IMG/VR virus record: IMGVR_UViG_3300033571_006631
Span: 1 to 36,591 of that record
DNA: 36,591 nt
Strand: one strand, 5' to 3'
From: a virus
Numbering within the stretch: the stretch's first letter is position 1; each line of letters opens with the position of its first letter. The position numbers and the translations under genes were made by a program. The notes beneath the pieces were generated by a model, which was not told the origin of the DNA, did not search any database, and was given only the letters and a program-made list of their open reading frames with translations. Below are positions 5,995 to 14,172 of the stretch, piece after piece.

Positions 5995-6284
5995 GACAGC
6001 CAGAAGCGATATTGTGGCTGGCCGTTATTGACAGAGCTATCTGCGATTACGTTTGCCCAACGCCAGATATTTGCATCAAATACCGTCGCACCTTGGATAG
6101 CTTTTTCTATGATAATGTAAAGCGTCCCTGCAATTTAGCTTTTATTTGTAACTTAATTTTTGATGATGATGCGGCTTTAGAGACTATTCGCAAACGAGTC
6201 ACACGCCTTAAATCAAACAAAGAAGAACTGATGGCTTTGACGCAAAAACGATATGCTTTGCGTCAAATTAACAAGAATGTTTAA
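5874..6284 (+). CDS. Hypothetical helical phage protein, 136 aa
   Basis: The frame opens within the resolvase gene (overlap about 120 bases). The start is uncertain: ATG 5874 is given, while a later GTG near 5900 is equally possible. The recognisable part begins around residue 45 (PEAILWLAVIDRAICDYV), continues YRRTLDSFFYDNVKRPCNLA and ends with basic helices (IRKRVTRLKSNKEELMAL). The middle resembles short phage proteins near resolvases that pair a surface helix with a small DNA-binding-like helix set, but no family can be assigned. It is the last plus-strand gene; its stop touches the stop of the convergent holin gene. Confidence 0.6.
   Translation: MYSQKKQEAVASDDVPRGLDTISRPKPFTDIEPEEGPNFLRQPEAILWLAVIDRAICDYVCPTPDICIKYRRTLDSFFYDNVKRPCNLAFICNLIFDDDAALETIRKRVTRLKSNKEELMALTQKRYALRQINKNV
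6236..6267. other. 11-bp perfect inverted repeat at the convergent gene junction
   Basis: TTTGACGCAAA (6236-6246) and TTTGCGTCAAA (6257-6267) form a perfect hairpin with a 10-base loop. It lies in the last codons of the plus-strand gene, about 18 bases before the point where the two convergent operons meet with no intergenic space. It is not followed by an immediate U-run, so it is not a classic intrinsic terminator. It could still protect or delimit transcript ends. Confidence 0.5.
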
Positions 6285-6467
6285 TTATTTTTTCTTCTTG
6301 TCAATTAGCGACCAGGCTTGAGATGCACCGTACAGTACAGCGCCAGCCACTACAGGTTCAGCAGCCGTTACTAGGTTAGCGGCGTCATGCTCAGATACGC
6401 CAATACTCAGTAACCCACCAGCAACTAACGTGAGCAAGTGTCGGACGATTGAGAGGAGGATTGGCAT
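6285..6467 (-). CDS. Putative holin, Pam3-gp28-like, 60 aa
   Basis: A short protein with a hydrophobic first half (PILLSIVRHLLTLVAGGLLS), a polar middle (EHDAANLVTAAEP), a second hydrophobic stretch (VVAGAVLYGASQAWSLI) and a basic tail DKKKK. The motif 'RHLLTL-GG-L' followed by an Ala-rich helix and a lysine tail is typical of the Pam3-gp28 family of putative phage holins. It would form lesions in the inner membrane that let lysis enzymes act. It overlaps the preceding gene by 43 bases and is the last gene of the minus-strand operon. Confidence 0.75.
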   Translation of the reverse strand: MPILLSIVRHLLTLVAGGLLSIGVSEHDAANLVTAAEPVVAGAVLYGASQAWSLIDKKKK

Positions 6468-7264
6468 AAACGCTCTTTAGCTCTTTTAATAGTTAAGGGA
6501 GGGATATCGCAGCCTCGTCTACGAGGATCAACAAATTGCTTTCCGAGGAGTTGGATACAATTCATCCACGATTCCCAATAGAATTGTAAATCGCAATGCT
6601 TGTACTTAGCAACCCAGGTTTTTACATCAACAACGCGACCGTCAATCCCGTCTAAGTCGACTATACATGGCGCAGATAAAACAGGATTAACTCCATGTCC
6701 TTCACAGGTATATTCAGGGATACATCGTTGTCGATGTGGGTTATCCACCAGCATACACTGAGGAACAGCCCTGCCAACACGCTCAAGTAAGATTTTCCTA
6801 GCCTTAGCATTTAAATCACACTCCAAACATGGACTTACATAGCAGGTAACATCTTTACCCTCTATGCGCCGTTTAAATCGCTCCAGTATCCGATTAAACC
6901 TCTTATTCAACCTACTATCGTCTATATGAACGGCTCGATTAGCAGAAGCCGCTGTATAGCCCCAAAACGCCTCATAACGGCCACAACGCTTGTTACGCAT
7001 ACAAGGACCGTTCATCAGGTGAACCCGTATAATTTTAGGTCCAGAAACCTTTAAAAACCTATCTGCACACTGGCACGATTCGCCAAACGTATGCTCTAGC
7101 CATCCCGTCACTTTAGGGCTTTGCCCCTGCCAGAGAGTTTCTAAAGCCTGGCAATTTACATCTTTGTGACATATTCCAAGCAAGCTATGAGACTGGCTGC
7201 TGCAACTCAGTGCTCGTATCAATACCCAAAGTATCGCTATTAACACCGAAATAAACAGTTTCAT
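6425..7264 (-). CDS. Exported cysteine-rich protein of the lysis cluster, 279 aa
   Basis: An N-terminal hydrophobic segment (LFISVLIAILWVLIRALSC) looks like a signal peptide or anchor. The mature part contains about 19 cysteines, suggesting disulfides in the periplasm. Blocks such as KIIRVHLMNGPCMRNKRCG, AFWGYTAASANRAVHI, CYVSPCLECDLNAKARKI and DLDGIDGRVVDVKTWVAKY alternate strands and helices as in a barrel-like hydrolase, but no catalytic family is recognised. The gene lies between a membrane/coiled-coil protein and the holin, with four-base overlap upstream, so a wall- or envelope-related job is likely. Confidence 0.7.
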   Translation of the reverse strand: MKLFISVLIAILWVLIRALSCSSQSHSLLGICHKDVNCQALETLWQGQSPKVTGWLEHTFGESCQCADRFLKVSGPKIIRVHLMNGPCMRNKRCGRYEAFWGYTAASANRAVHIDDSRLNKRFNRILERFKRRIEGKDVTCYVSPCLECDLNAKARKILLERVGRAVPQCMLVDNPHRQRCIPEYTCEGHGVNPVLSAPCIVDLDGIDGRVVDVKTWVAKYKHCDLQFYWESWMNCIQLLGKQFVDPRRRGCDIPPLTIKRAKERLCQSSSQSSDTCSR

Positions 7265-7503
7265 TTGTCTAGGACTTTATCTAATTTCTTTTCCACTCGG
7301 TCCATTTGCGTCTGGATGTAATTCAACTCGGTTTTTAGTACCTGCATTTCAGCCGTCATGTGATACTTAGCTTGCTCCAGCTCGTGCAAGCTGTTTTTAA
7401 CCGCGCGATAGTCCATGCCCACAATGGATACAATTACCCCGATTAGAGCTTTTATTGCCAAGTCAAACCAATATCTTATTTGTGTAAAATCTTGATCTGT
7501 CAA
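7261..7503 (-). CDS. Membrane plus coiled-coil lysis-region protein, 80 aa (XhlA-like layout)
   Basis: One hydrophobic span (about 14-30, FDLAIKALIGVIVSIVG) is followed by a heptad-type coiled coil (LHELEQAKYHMTAEMQVLKT, then MDRVEKKLDKVLDK). This order resembles XhlA/hemolysin-like or holin-accessory proteins of phage lysis cassettes. Starts and stops overlap by four bases with both neighbours (7500-7503 and 7261-7264), indicating coupled translation with the DUF5675-like and the Cys-rich proteins. Confidence 0.65.
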   Translation of the reverse strand: MTDQDFTQIRYWFDLAIKALIGVIVSIVGMDYRAVKNSLHELEQAKYHMTAEMQVLKTELNYIQTQMDRVEKKLDKVLDK

Positions 7504-7916
7504 TGTACCCTCCCGCCACCATAAGCATCAATAACCAATAGCTCTGCTTCGGGGGTGTTTCCCATTAACTCAAGGAATTTAAGAAACGCCGAGCGACTTG
7601 CCAAAATTGCTGAATCGGACTCAATCGAACCAAATTGCATTCCTAACAAAATACAACCGTTAGTGTCTTTATGAGTGTTCCCAGCATGAAACAAGATGTG
7701 ATCACGCTCTGGTACATTCATAACTTGCCAGGTGCGGCCAAACTTAGGACTTTGGCGCGGCTGTACTTTATAACGGCCAACAGGAATGCAACTAACCATG
7801 CGTTCATTGTCTCGCCAGGCATCCTCTAGCGTTACAAACTCAGGCATGTCGTTAACACACAACACGCCCATGGTTGCACCGTTATACTCCGATACTCTGA
7901 CAAGCCTCAGTTTCAT
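7500..7916 (-). CDS. DUF5675 family protein, probable peptidoglycan-related
   Basis: The protein has 138 residues from the ATG at 7916, which overlaps the previous stop (ATGA); a GTG at 7940 would add eight. It shows the DUF5675 pattern: LRLVRVSEYNGATMGVL, TLEDAWRDNERMVSCIPVGR, and the HAGNTHKDTNGCILLG segment that recalls the His/Cys arrangement of L,D-transpeptidases. Members are found in phage lysis regions. The neighbourhood of holin-like genes supports an envelope role; enzymatic activity is inferred, not shown. Confidence 0.78.
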   Translation of the reverse strand: MKLRLVRVSEYNGATMGVLCVNDMPEFVTLEDAWRDNERMVSCIPVGRYKVQPRQSPKFGRTWQVMNVPERDHILFHAGNTHKDTNGCILLGMQFGSIESDSAILASRSAFLKFLELMGNTPEAELLVIDAYGGGRVH

Positions 7917-8152
7917 GTTGGAGGCACCGGAAATATCCACACCTTAGGATCGGCTCCTTGAGAAGGTAAGTCGCGCAACTGTTGGCGATAAACTGCCCAG
8001 TCCCACTTATTTGCGAGATCAACATCGGAAAGCTGCGTCCAATCGGAAGCAGCAAGTTCACGAGAGCGCCATTCCTTTATGAATTTTACTATTTCATTTG
8101 AAAGAAGCGTTTCAAAACTAACAATGCTGGGAATAGTATCTTGCCAATTCAT
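7913..8152 (-). CDS. Tail-fibre assembly / tail chaperone-like protein, 79 aa
   Basis: The ATG at 8152 is preferred over 8167 because GAGG lies nine bases upstream and it restarts just after the fibre gene stop (TGATATG). The sequence shows KEWRSRELAASDWTQLSDVD, NKWDWAVYRQQLRDLPSQ and a terminal WIFPVPP, the pattern of Phage_tail_APC-type assembly chaperones encoded just after tail fibres. It probably helps fold or attach the fibre and is not a major virion part. Confidence 0.75.
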   Translation of the reverse strand: MNWQDTIPSIVSFETLLSNEIVKFIKEWRSRELAASDWTQLSDVDLANKWDWAVYRQQLRDLPSQGADPKVWIFPVPPT

Positions 8153-8153
8153 A

Positions 8154-9101
8154 TCAAGCAGCCTCATACGTTATAACGCCACGAACATAACAAAGTCCTG
8201 CTGCAACCCAATTTTGAGCACTTAAAATATTGCGCCCGCATCTAAGATTGCTTGCACTAGTAAAATAAAAGGCTCCAATCGTTCCGGGGTTAGCATCGGC
8301 AAAATAGCTTCCTACAAAAAAACAATTAGACGTCGAAATTGCTGCGCTACTATTTACAGGAGGCACGATATTAAGCAACTGTCCTCCTCCTGTTCCAAGA
8401 TTAAATTGTAATCCAAGTTGCCAAGTTACTAATTTATTACTTTTGATATATCGAGATACCTCAACTAGACCTATAGAGGAAATTACGTTCGGAGCCACGC
8501 CGGTAAAATTTGACGTAGTGACAGTATAATCTTGCCAGCCTGATGGATCATTTATGATTCTAAAATATGTTCCATCGTAAATAAGCTCTAATAACGCACC
8601 TGCAACCCATGATCCATTGGTAGGTGAACTGTTTAAATTGTCATTACTAACTATTTGTTTAGCTCCAATGCCATTTACATTTAGCGTATGACCTGTTGGA
8701 GCTGCTCCCGTACTTGCAAGGCCAGTTCCTACAAGCATTCTAAACTTTTGCCCTGCCTTATAAGCAGTAATAGCGGGGCTTGCTGTCACTGTTTGTGCTG
8801 TAGCTGTGCCGCCCGTAGTGCCTAGCCAAATAAAATCCCCATCCTGTACTTGCGCGGCTTGTGGCAAATCAGTTCTGAGTGTAGCAGCGCCAGCATTAGT
8901 ATATTTAAATCCGCCAAGATTAAGGTTGCCAGTGGCGGAATTGCTGCCGTCTTTGTTTAAGCACTGGTTAATGCCCGTAGCAAAGTCATTATCCTGCGTA
9001 TCATGACGACCAGCTTCTATGCCTATGCCAAGGCTGGCATCGCCAACCCAACCACCAGTTGCAGAATTACCCTTTGTGTACGTCCCACCCGACCAGCCCA
9101 T
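8154..9101 (-). CDS. Tail fibre protein, 315 aa
   Basis: AAGGATC lies five bases before the ATG. The N-terminus (MGWSGGTYTKGNSATGGWVG) with GIEAGRHDTQDNDFATGINQ and NKDGSNSATGNLNLGG is characteristic of short phage tail fibres. The middle contains carbohydrate-tail-like repeats (GTYFRIIND) and the C-terminus a compact receptor-facing domain with three Cys. It would bind the host surface. It follows the transglycosylase ejection protein and is followed by the assembly chaperone. Confidence 0.82.
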   Translation of the reverse strand: MGWSGGTYTKGNSATGGWVGDASLGIGIEAGRHDTQDNDFATGINQCLNKDGSNSATGNLNLGGFKYTNAGAATLRTDLPQAAQVQDGDFIWLGTTGGTATAQTVTASPAITAYKAGQKFRMLVGTGLASTGAAPTGHTLNVNGIGAKQIVSNDNLNSSPTNGSWVAGALLELIYDGTYFRIINDPSGWQDYTVTTSNFTGVAPNVISSIGLVEVSRYIKSNKLVTWQLGLQFNLGTGGGQLLNIVPPVNSSAAISTSNCFFVGSYFADANPGTIGAFYFTSASNLRCGRNILSAQNWVAAGLCYVRGVITYEAA

Positions 9102-9110
9102 ATTTGATCC

Positions 9111-11699
9111 TTAAATAATATTTAAAACTCTATCAACATATTCCCTAGTTTCTTTGGGAACCTTTACATACGCCTTAACTAATGCCCACGTCGGTTTCTT
9201 GCCATCTGCTTTTATCTTATCAATAGCTCGTTGCACATTCTCTGGGCCCCAATTATAGGCCGCCAAAGCAAGCTCGCGATTGCCAAAACGATCTAGTTGT
9301 TGTTGCAGATAACGGCTACCGCCTTCTACATTTTCTTGAGGGTCTTTAGCATTAATGCCAAGCTGTTTAGCTGTAACAGGCATAAGCTGCATCAAGCCCC
9401 TAGCACCTTTAGGGCTAACGGCTTCTTGATTGCCACCTGACTCAACTTGCATTACAGCCTTAACAAGGCTAGGTGGCGCATAAGCATCGCCTGTAGGTAT
9501 GCTGATGTTTTGTTTGCCTACTTGGATTGGTTCTGGCGTAGGAGTTGGTTCTGTTGGGGCTTCTGCTAATTTTAGCAAGTCTTCCAACTCTTTTCTTTGC
9601 GCGTCATTCAATCCAGATGGCACTGGCGTTTCAGTAATTGACGGAATTAAAGGAGTTGATACCTCTTCTTGCATTTGAGGGGTAAAGAATCCAGCTCCAC
9701 GAGCTAAAGCGGCAGTTTGTGGCGCTATTGAAGCTAAAGAATCCAAAAACTTTTGCCCGCGCATTGCCGTTTGAGCCGCTGCTTCCTCTCCAAACTTAGC
9801 AGCGTCAGCAACATATTTATATGCTGTTGCTGGGTCTTGTAATGCTTGCGTCAATGCAGTGGCAACTAGCTCAGTGCCTCGTTGAGCTGTTGGCAATCCA
9901 AATCGTAATGCTGCGGCCGATAAAGCCCCTGATATTTTGCCTCCAAGAGTGCTGGTTATTCCAGATCGAGCTACATTTCCAAGTGCTGAAATAGTAACCG
10001 CATCCGCCGGAGAAGATGGTAATACTCGTGACTCTCCGCCTAACGCTCTTATTAAACTTTTTGCTTGAACATCTATATTACTAGGAGAAAGAGCGGGAAC
10101 ATCTGCCGATTTAGCAGCGGTTTGCGTTCTTTTTAGGATATCTTCCCATCCTTGTACTAACGGCCAAATCGGGCTATCAACGTAAATAGCGCGTTTATCT
10201 CTAATCCATTTCAACTTTTCGTCTACAGTTTCTTTATTAGCAAAATCTGCCATTTCAGTTGCTAATTTATTAGGCTCTAATCCGCCTAATACCTTGGCAT
10301 ATTCATCGGAGACGGCGGACTTTTTGCTGACTTCTGCAATAATATCTTCAGGACTTTGCTTACGTAATACTTTGTTCAACGGAGCACGTTGTCCGCTTTC
10401 ATCAAAAAACCAACGCTGTTTATATTCTCGCCATGCTGCTCTTGCCGTTGATAAACTTTCAGTTCCTTCTACTGCATCTATTTGCTTGGCTATTATTTCA
10501 GATAAACTATTAGCAAATGATTCATCTCTTGTGCCATCTTGCGCTCGCCTTCCAACATCAAGGATTGCGCTTCGTAATTCTTGCAACCTTCCTACAGTTG
10601 TTGTAATTGCCTCGCCTTTTTTTAATTTTCCTTTAGGCGCTGTTTCTTCTATTAATTTTTCGTATAAATTCCATAACTCATTATCAGCAGTATTAATGTC
10701 TGATTCTGGAAAAAATCTAATAAATGATTTTTTGGCCTCTTTTGCCAGTCCCTTAACTGGCACAGGGATGGATTTTACCTCTTCAGTAAATAATTCTGAT
10801 GCTGCTTTTCGTTGTCTTTCTTCTGCGCCTTGTAATAATGAGCGAGCAGCCTCTCCCGCGCGTTTGGGATTAGGATCTCCTAAATCAGTTAGTTGTAAAG
10901 CTGATTGGTTGATGTCATCTAGCTTTTGTTTTGCTGTAGCGGCAAATTTTATATTAGCATCGCCAGCAGGTTGCGTTTTAAGCAATCGCTCTGCTTGAGC
11001 TAATTCGTCTATGCCTGTTAATTCTGCGGTTGTAAGATTTTGAGCAGGTAATACTTTTGTTAAAGCCTCTTTTGTTTGAGCTGCTTCAAGCAACTCACCT
11101 GGAGATGCTATTCTTGATATTTCTTTGCCGACAAGTCTTTGCGCTGCTTCTTCAGTTTGCGGCCCTAAATAATCTGCTAAAGATGTAGCAATTTTACTAA
11201 CGCCCTTACCTGCTATTCTACCAACTGGTCCAGCTAATTTTAAAGTCCCTTCAATGCCAGCTCCAAGCGCGGCTTCTTTTGTAGCTTGTTCTACACGCCC
11301 TTCAGATGGCGTTACTCCGGCAAAATAATCAATAGCTTTTTGTATAGGAACGTCAGCAAAAGAGCCTAACGCTCCTCCGAGTATTGATCCAAGAGGTCCA
11401 AATGCGCTCCCGCCAGCTCTACCTATAATTGTTCCAACACGTCCACCTATAATACTACCAGCAATACTTGCAGCTTCTTCTGGAATTATTCGTACATTTT
11501 CCAGTGAAAATTGATTGTTTATTTCTGATGGATATTTATATGTACCAAACATTGTGCCGACTAACGGCTCAGGTGTTGGTGTAAATGATGGAGTAGCCAT
11601 AATTGAAGGAGTAGGGGTTGGCGTAGGTAAAAAGTCCATTCCCGTCGCAACGGCGGATTCTCTTTCTGCTTGCGCCAATAATTCTTCTACAGTTGCCAT
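9111..11699 (-). CDS. Internal virion / DNA-ejection protein with C-terminal transglycosylase domain
   Basis: The protein has 862 residues. Near the N-terminus is a Thr/Pro repeat (FLPTPTPTPS), followed by a Gly-rich hydrophobic stretch (about 75-120, IIGGRVGTIIGRAGGSAFGP) that could insert in a membrane. A long helical body covers 150-680. A soluble lytic transglycosylase domain occupies about 740-862, with VESGGNQ (catalytic Glu near 753), GARGLMQLMP and LAAYNWGP. Podovirus ejection proteins of this build leave the capsid with the DNA and open the cell wall locally. It forms a run with two upstream internal proteins. Confidence 0.85.
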   Translation of the reverse strand: MATVEELLAQAERESAVATGMDFLPTPTPTPSIMATPSFTPTPEPLVGTMFGTYKYPSEINNQFSLENVRIIPEEAASIAGSIIGGRVGTIIGRAGGSAFGPLGSILGGALGSFADVPIQKAIDYFAGVTPSEGRVEQATKEAALGAGIEGTLKLAGPVGRIAGKGVSKIATSLADYLGPQTEEAAQRLVGKEISRIASPGELLEAAQTKEALTKVLPAQNLTTAELTGIDELAQAERLLKTQPAGDANIKFAATAKQKLDDINQSALQLTDLGDPNPKRAGEAARSLLQGAEERQRKAASELFTEEVKSIPVPVKGLAKEAKKSFIRFFPESDINTADNELWNLYEKLIEETAPKGKLKKGEAITTTVGRLQELRSAILDVGRRAQDGTRDESFANSLSEIIAKQIDAVEGTESLSTARAAWREYKQRWFFDESGQRAPLNKVLRKQSPEDIIAEVSKKSAVSDEYAKVLGGLEPNKLATEMADFANKETVDEKLKWIRDKRAIYVDSPIWPLVQGWEDILKRTQTAAKSADVPALSPSNIDVQAKSLIRALGGESRVLPSSPADAVTISALGNVARSGITSTLGGKISGALSAAALRFGLPTAQRGTELVATALTQALQDPATAYKYVADAAKFGEEAAAQTAMRGQKFLDSLASIAPQTAALARGAGFFTPQMQEEVSTPLIPSITETPVPSGLNDAQRKELEDLLKLAEAPTEPTPTPEPIQVGKQNISIPTGDAYAPPSLVKAVMQVESGGNQEAVSPKGARGLMQLMPVTAKQLGINAKDPQENVEGGSRYLQQQLDRFGNRELALAAYNWGPENVQRAIDKIKADGKKPTWALVKAYVKVPKETREYVDRVLNII

Positions 11700-11700
11700 G

Positions 11701-13224
11701 CTACTGACCTAACAATTCTTTTATTTTTGCGGCTATTGCTGTTTTTGTTTCTGGAGTTACCCCAGGCTTACTAAGAGCTGCTTTTAATGCCGCTATTTCA
11801 TCGCCTGTCACATTTACTTGTGATTGCGTTCCTTGCCCTTGAAACACATTAGGTTCTAAACTTACTACCGTATTTTTCTCTGCTGCTTGTCTGTATTGCT
11901 GCACTAATGCGGCAGGGCTTTGTGTTCCAGCAGATAACTTATCAGCAGCTACACGCAAAGTATCGTTAGCTATACGTTCAAGAATGTTAGCAGCCTCTTG
12001 GGGGCCTACAGTGCTATCTCCTAATACAATAGATTCCATACGCTCATCTTCTGCGCCACGAGTTGCCATACCAGATCTAATACGAGTAAGCGTATCAATG
12101 ATGTTATTAACTCTAGATTTAATCTGATCGCCAAAAACGGACACGTTTTTAGCTGCTTTATATTCTGGATATGAAGATAGGTTTCGTAAATCAGCAGCTA
12201 AATCTTTAGCTAAGTTAGCAAACGGGCCCGCATCGGCTGCCGCTTTGTGAATAGCCTCTCCTACCTTTGGAAAATCTTGCTCTATTTGTTTGCGATAAAC
12301 CATACGATCTTCAATCGCTTTGTTATATTCGCGCAGTCGCTTCCTATCTAATTCATCTTTTTGAATTAATAAATCTTCAGCTATTTGTTTATTTACTTCT
12401 GCACGAGCATTTGCCAATGCTAAATCTGGGCTTTCCCCATTGCGAAGATTTTCCATCTTAAGAGCATCAATTTGTTTTTCTCGCTCTACCGCAGCTTCAG
12501 TCCCGACTGTAGCTTTTAATCTAACTAAATTTTCTTCAAAATTTTGTTTAAGTTTATTTTGCTCTGCTTGCCACTCTCTTTGTTTTTGCTTATCCCCTGA
12601 GGTGGCTCCAGTTTGTAATTCTGCTATTTTTAATTTAGTAGAATCTGCTTGTTGTTGTTTAGCTAACCCGCCTGCGTTACGAGCAAGAATTAACGCTAGT
12701 TGGTCTTCAAATGGTAGCGCGGTCCGCCTAGCTGCGGCCTCTTGTCGTATCTTGTTTAATTCAAACTCTCTTTGTTTTTCCCCTTCTGGACTAGCATAAA
12801 ATTCTTGCAATGCTTTCATTTTGCCAGTTTCTAATCCAACTGCGCGATTGATTGCGTTTTGCGTATTTAAATTTTCAGCATTTAAAGCTGTGGATAGTGT
12901 CGAAAGGCGAGACTGATATCCTGGCTCAGATACGCTCTTAATAAAATCAGTGCGCTGTTGAGCGTCGCCAATACCTTGCATTTGATTAGCAAGAGTATTT
13001 AGCTCAAGAGTATTTTGAGCAGCTTCTTTTCTAGCCTGATAGCCAAGCAATGAAGCTATTAACGCACCGCCTAATGTAATGCCTAAATTAGCTCCAGGAC
13101 TAGAGTAAGGATTAGTCAGCGTCGGCAATGCTTGCGCTACGCTTTGTGCACCCATACCCCATCCAGTTTCTAATGGTGTATAATTTAAACCGCTTAATGC
13201 ACCTAGCAAGTCTGTATCAGCCAT
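11701..13224 (-). CDS. Internal virion (ejection) protein, helical, 507 aa
   Basis: After a polar N-terminus, one hydrophobic segment (NLGITLGGALIASLLGYQAR, about 46-65) is followed by a very long helical, Glu/Gln/Lys-rich coiled-coil region (FELNKIRQEAAARR, DKQKQREWQAEQNKLKQNFE). The C-terminal third is also helical and ends with GDEIAALKAALSK. This composition and its place before the transglycosylase protein fit a podovirus core or ejection protein. No enzymatic motif is visible. Confidence 0.68.
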   Translation of the reverse strand: MADTDLLGALSGLNYTPLETGWGMGAQSVAQALPTLTNPYSSPGANLGITLGGALIASLLGYQARKEAAQNTLELNTLANQMQGIGDAQQRTDFIKSVSEPGYQSRLSTLSTALNAENLNTQNAINRAVGLETGKMKALQEFYASPEGEKQREFELNKIRQEAAARRTALPFEDQLALILARNAGGLAKQQQADSTKLKIAELQTGATSGDKQKQREWQAEQNKLKQNFEENLVRLKATVGTEAAVEREKQIDALKMENLRNGESPDLALANARAEVNKQIAEDLLIQKDELDRKRLREYNKAIEDRMVYRKQIEQDFPKVGEAIHKAAADAGPFANLAKDLAADLRNLSSYPEYKAAKNVSVFGDQIKSRVNNIIDTLTRIRSGMATRGAEDERMESIVLGDSTVGPQEAANILERIANDTLRVAADKLSAGTQSPAALVQQYRQAAEKNTVVSLEPNVFQGQGTQSQVNVTGDEIAALKAALSKPGVTPETKTAIAAKIKELLGQ

Positions 13225-13225
13225 A

Positions 13226-14170
13226 CTACCCTCGTGTTAATCCTCGCATAATACCTGCGCCTAATGTTGCCCCAGCCCCTGATGTGGCCGCATTTAATGT
13301 GCTTGGCTGCTTTTGACCTTGCTGCCCATATTGATTCATTACATGTTGAGCCCATAAGGCTTCATTATTATTAGTTCCGCCGCCGCCGCCGCCACCACCC
13401 ATTCTTGCAAGTTTCTCTCTATTTTTGCGCTCAAGTTCAGCTTGTTGCGCTTCAAATCCCATTTGTTGCTGTTGCCCATACAAACTCAAATAAGGACTAG
13501 CCAATTGTGATGGCAACAAAGCCGATCCGGCAGCTTGCTGATAAAACTGATTCTGCGCTCCAAAGGCTTGCGTCATAGCAGCATCTTGTGCGTTTTGACG
13601 CGCTACCTGTTGCTGCTCATATAAATTTTTGTTTAATGCCTTTGATGCTTCTCCTGCTGGATCTAACCCTCGCTCAACAAGACTCTGCTGCAACTGTTGT
13701 TGCTCTCTCCCAAATCTGTCAGCGTTTTGTCGTTCAAAAGCACCATAAATCCGCTCATATTCTTTCTGCAATCCTTGCTGAAATCCTGGCTCATATTGTT
13801 GCTGGAATTTAGTTGGATCAAATTGAGTGGCTTGCTCTAATCCTTGCTGCACTAAGTTAGCGGTGCCTTGATTAATCTGCTGTTGTTGGGTTGGACCAGA
13901 ATACTTGTTAATAGCCGTATCAATGCGCGCAGTATTATATCCAAGTTGTTGACCAAGTTGTTTTACTTTAGCCACTGCCTGTGTATATTCTGGCGACCCT
14001 TGTGGCAAGTTGCCCAAATTGCGCACCGTATCTAGATATGCTTGTCTAGCATCTGGATTAGCAGGAGATGGCTTAGGCTTATTTTGCGTTGGTTTAGGCT
14101 TATTTTGCGTTGGTTTAGGCTTATTTTGCGCAGCCTTAGGATCTTTTGACATTGCTGTTTTTCTAGCCAT
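13226..14170 (-). CDS. Gln-rich internal virion protein, 314 aa
   Basis: The N-terminus holds three tandem QNKPKPT heptads encoded by a 21-bp DNA repeat. The body is strongly Gln/Ala-rich and helical (LQKEYERIYGAFERQNADRF, QQLQQSLVERGLDP). It ends with a polyglycine run (GGGGGGGG, near 255-262) and a Gly/Ala-rich tail (TSGAGATLGAGIMRG). It lies between the nozzle-like protein and the coiled-coil ejection protein, so a virion-internal role is likely. No family is recognised. Confidence 0.62.
   Translation of the reverse strand: MARKTAMSKDPKAAQNKPKPTQNKPKPTQNKPKPSPANPDARQAYLDTVRNLGNLPQGSPEYTQAVAKVKQLGQQLGYNTARIDTAINKYSGPTQQQQINQGTANLVQQGLEQATQFDPTKFQQQYEPGFQQGLQKEYERIYGAFERQNADRFGREQQQLQQSLVERGLDPAGEASKALNKNLYEQQQVARQNAQDAAMTQAFGAQNQFYQQAAGSALLPSQLASPYLSLYGQQQQMGFEAQQAELERKNREKLARMGGGGGGGGTNNNEALWAQHVMNQYGQQGQKQPSTLNAATSGAGATLGAGIMRGLTRG
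14073..14131. repeat. 21-bp tandem repeat encoding QNKPKPT
   Basis: The unit TTAGGCTTATTTTGCGTTGG plus one base recurs almost perfectly in tandem (last copy diverging). It lies in the 5' part of the Gln-rich virion gene and adds seven residues per copy, so length change keeps the frame. Confidence 0.75.
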
Positions 14171-14172
14171 AA

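Noticed and set aside
6738-6748. TTATCCAC, close to a DnaA box
   Set aside because: It is a single near-match within coding sequence of the exported protein, far from the iterons, so an origin role is not supported.
8154-9101. Possible diversity-generating retroelement target in the tail fibre
   Set aside because: No template repeat copy and no reverse transcriptase gene are seen in the window.
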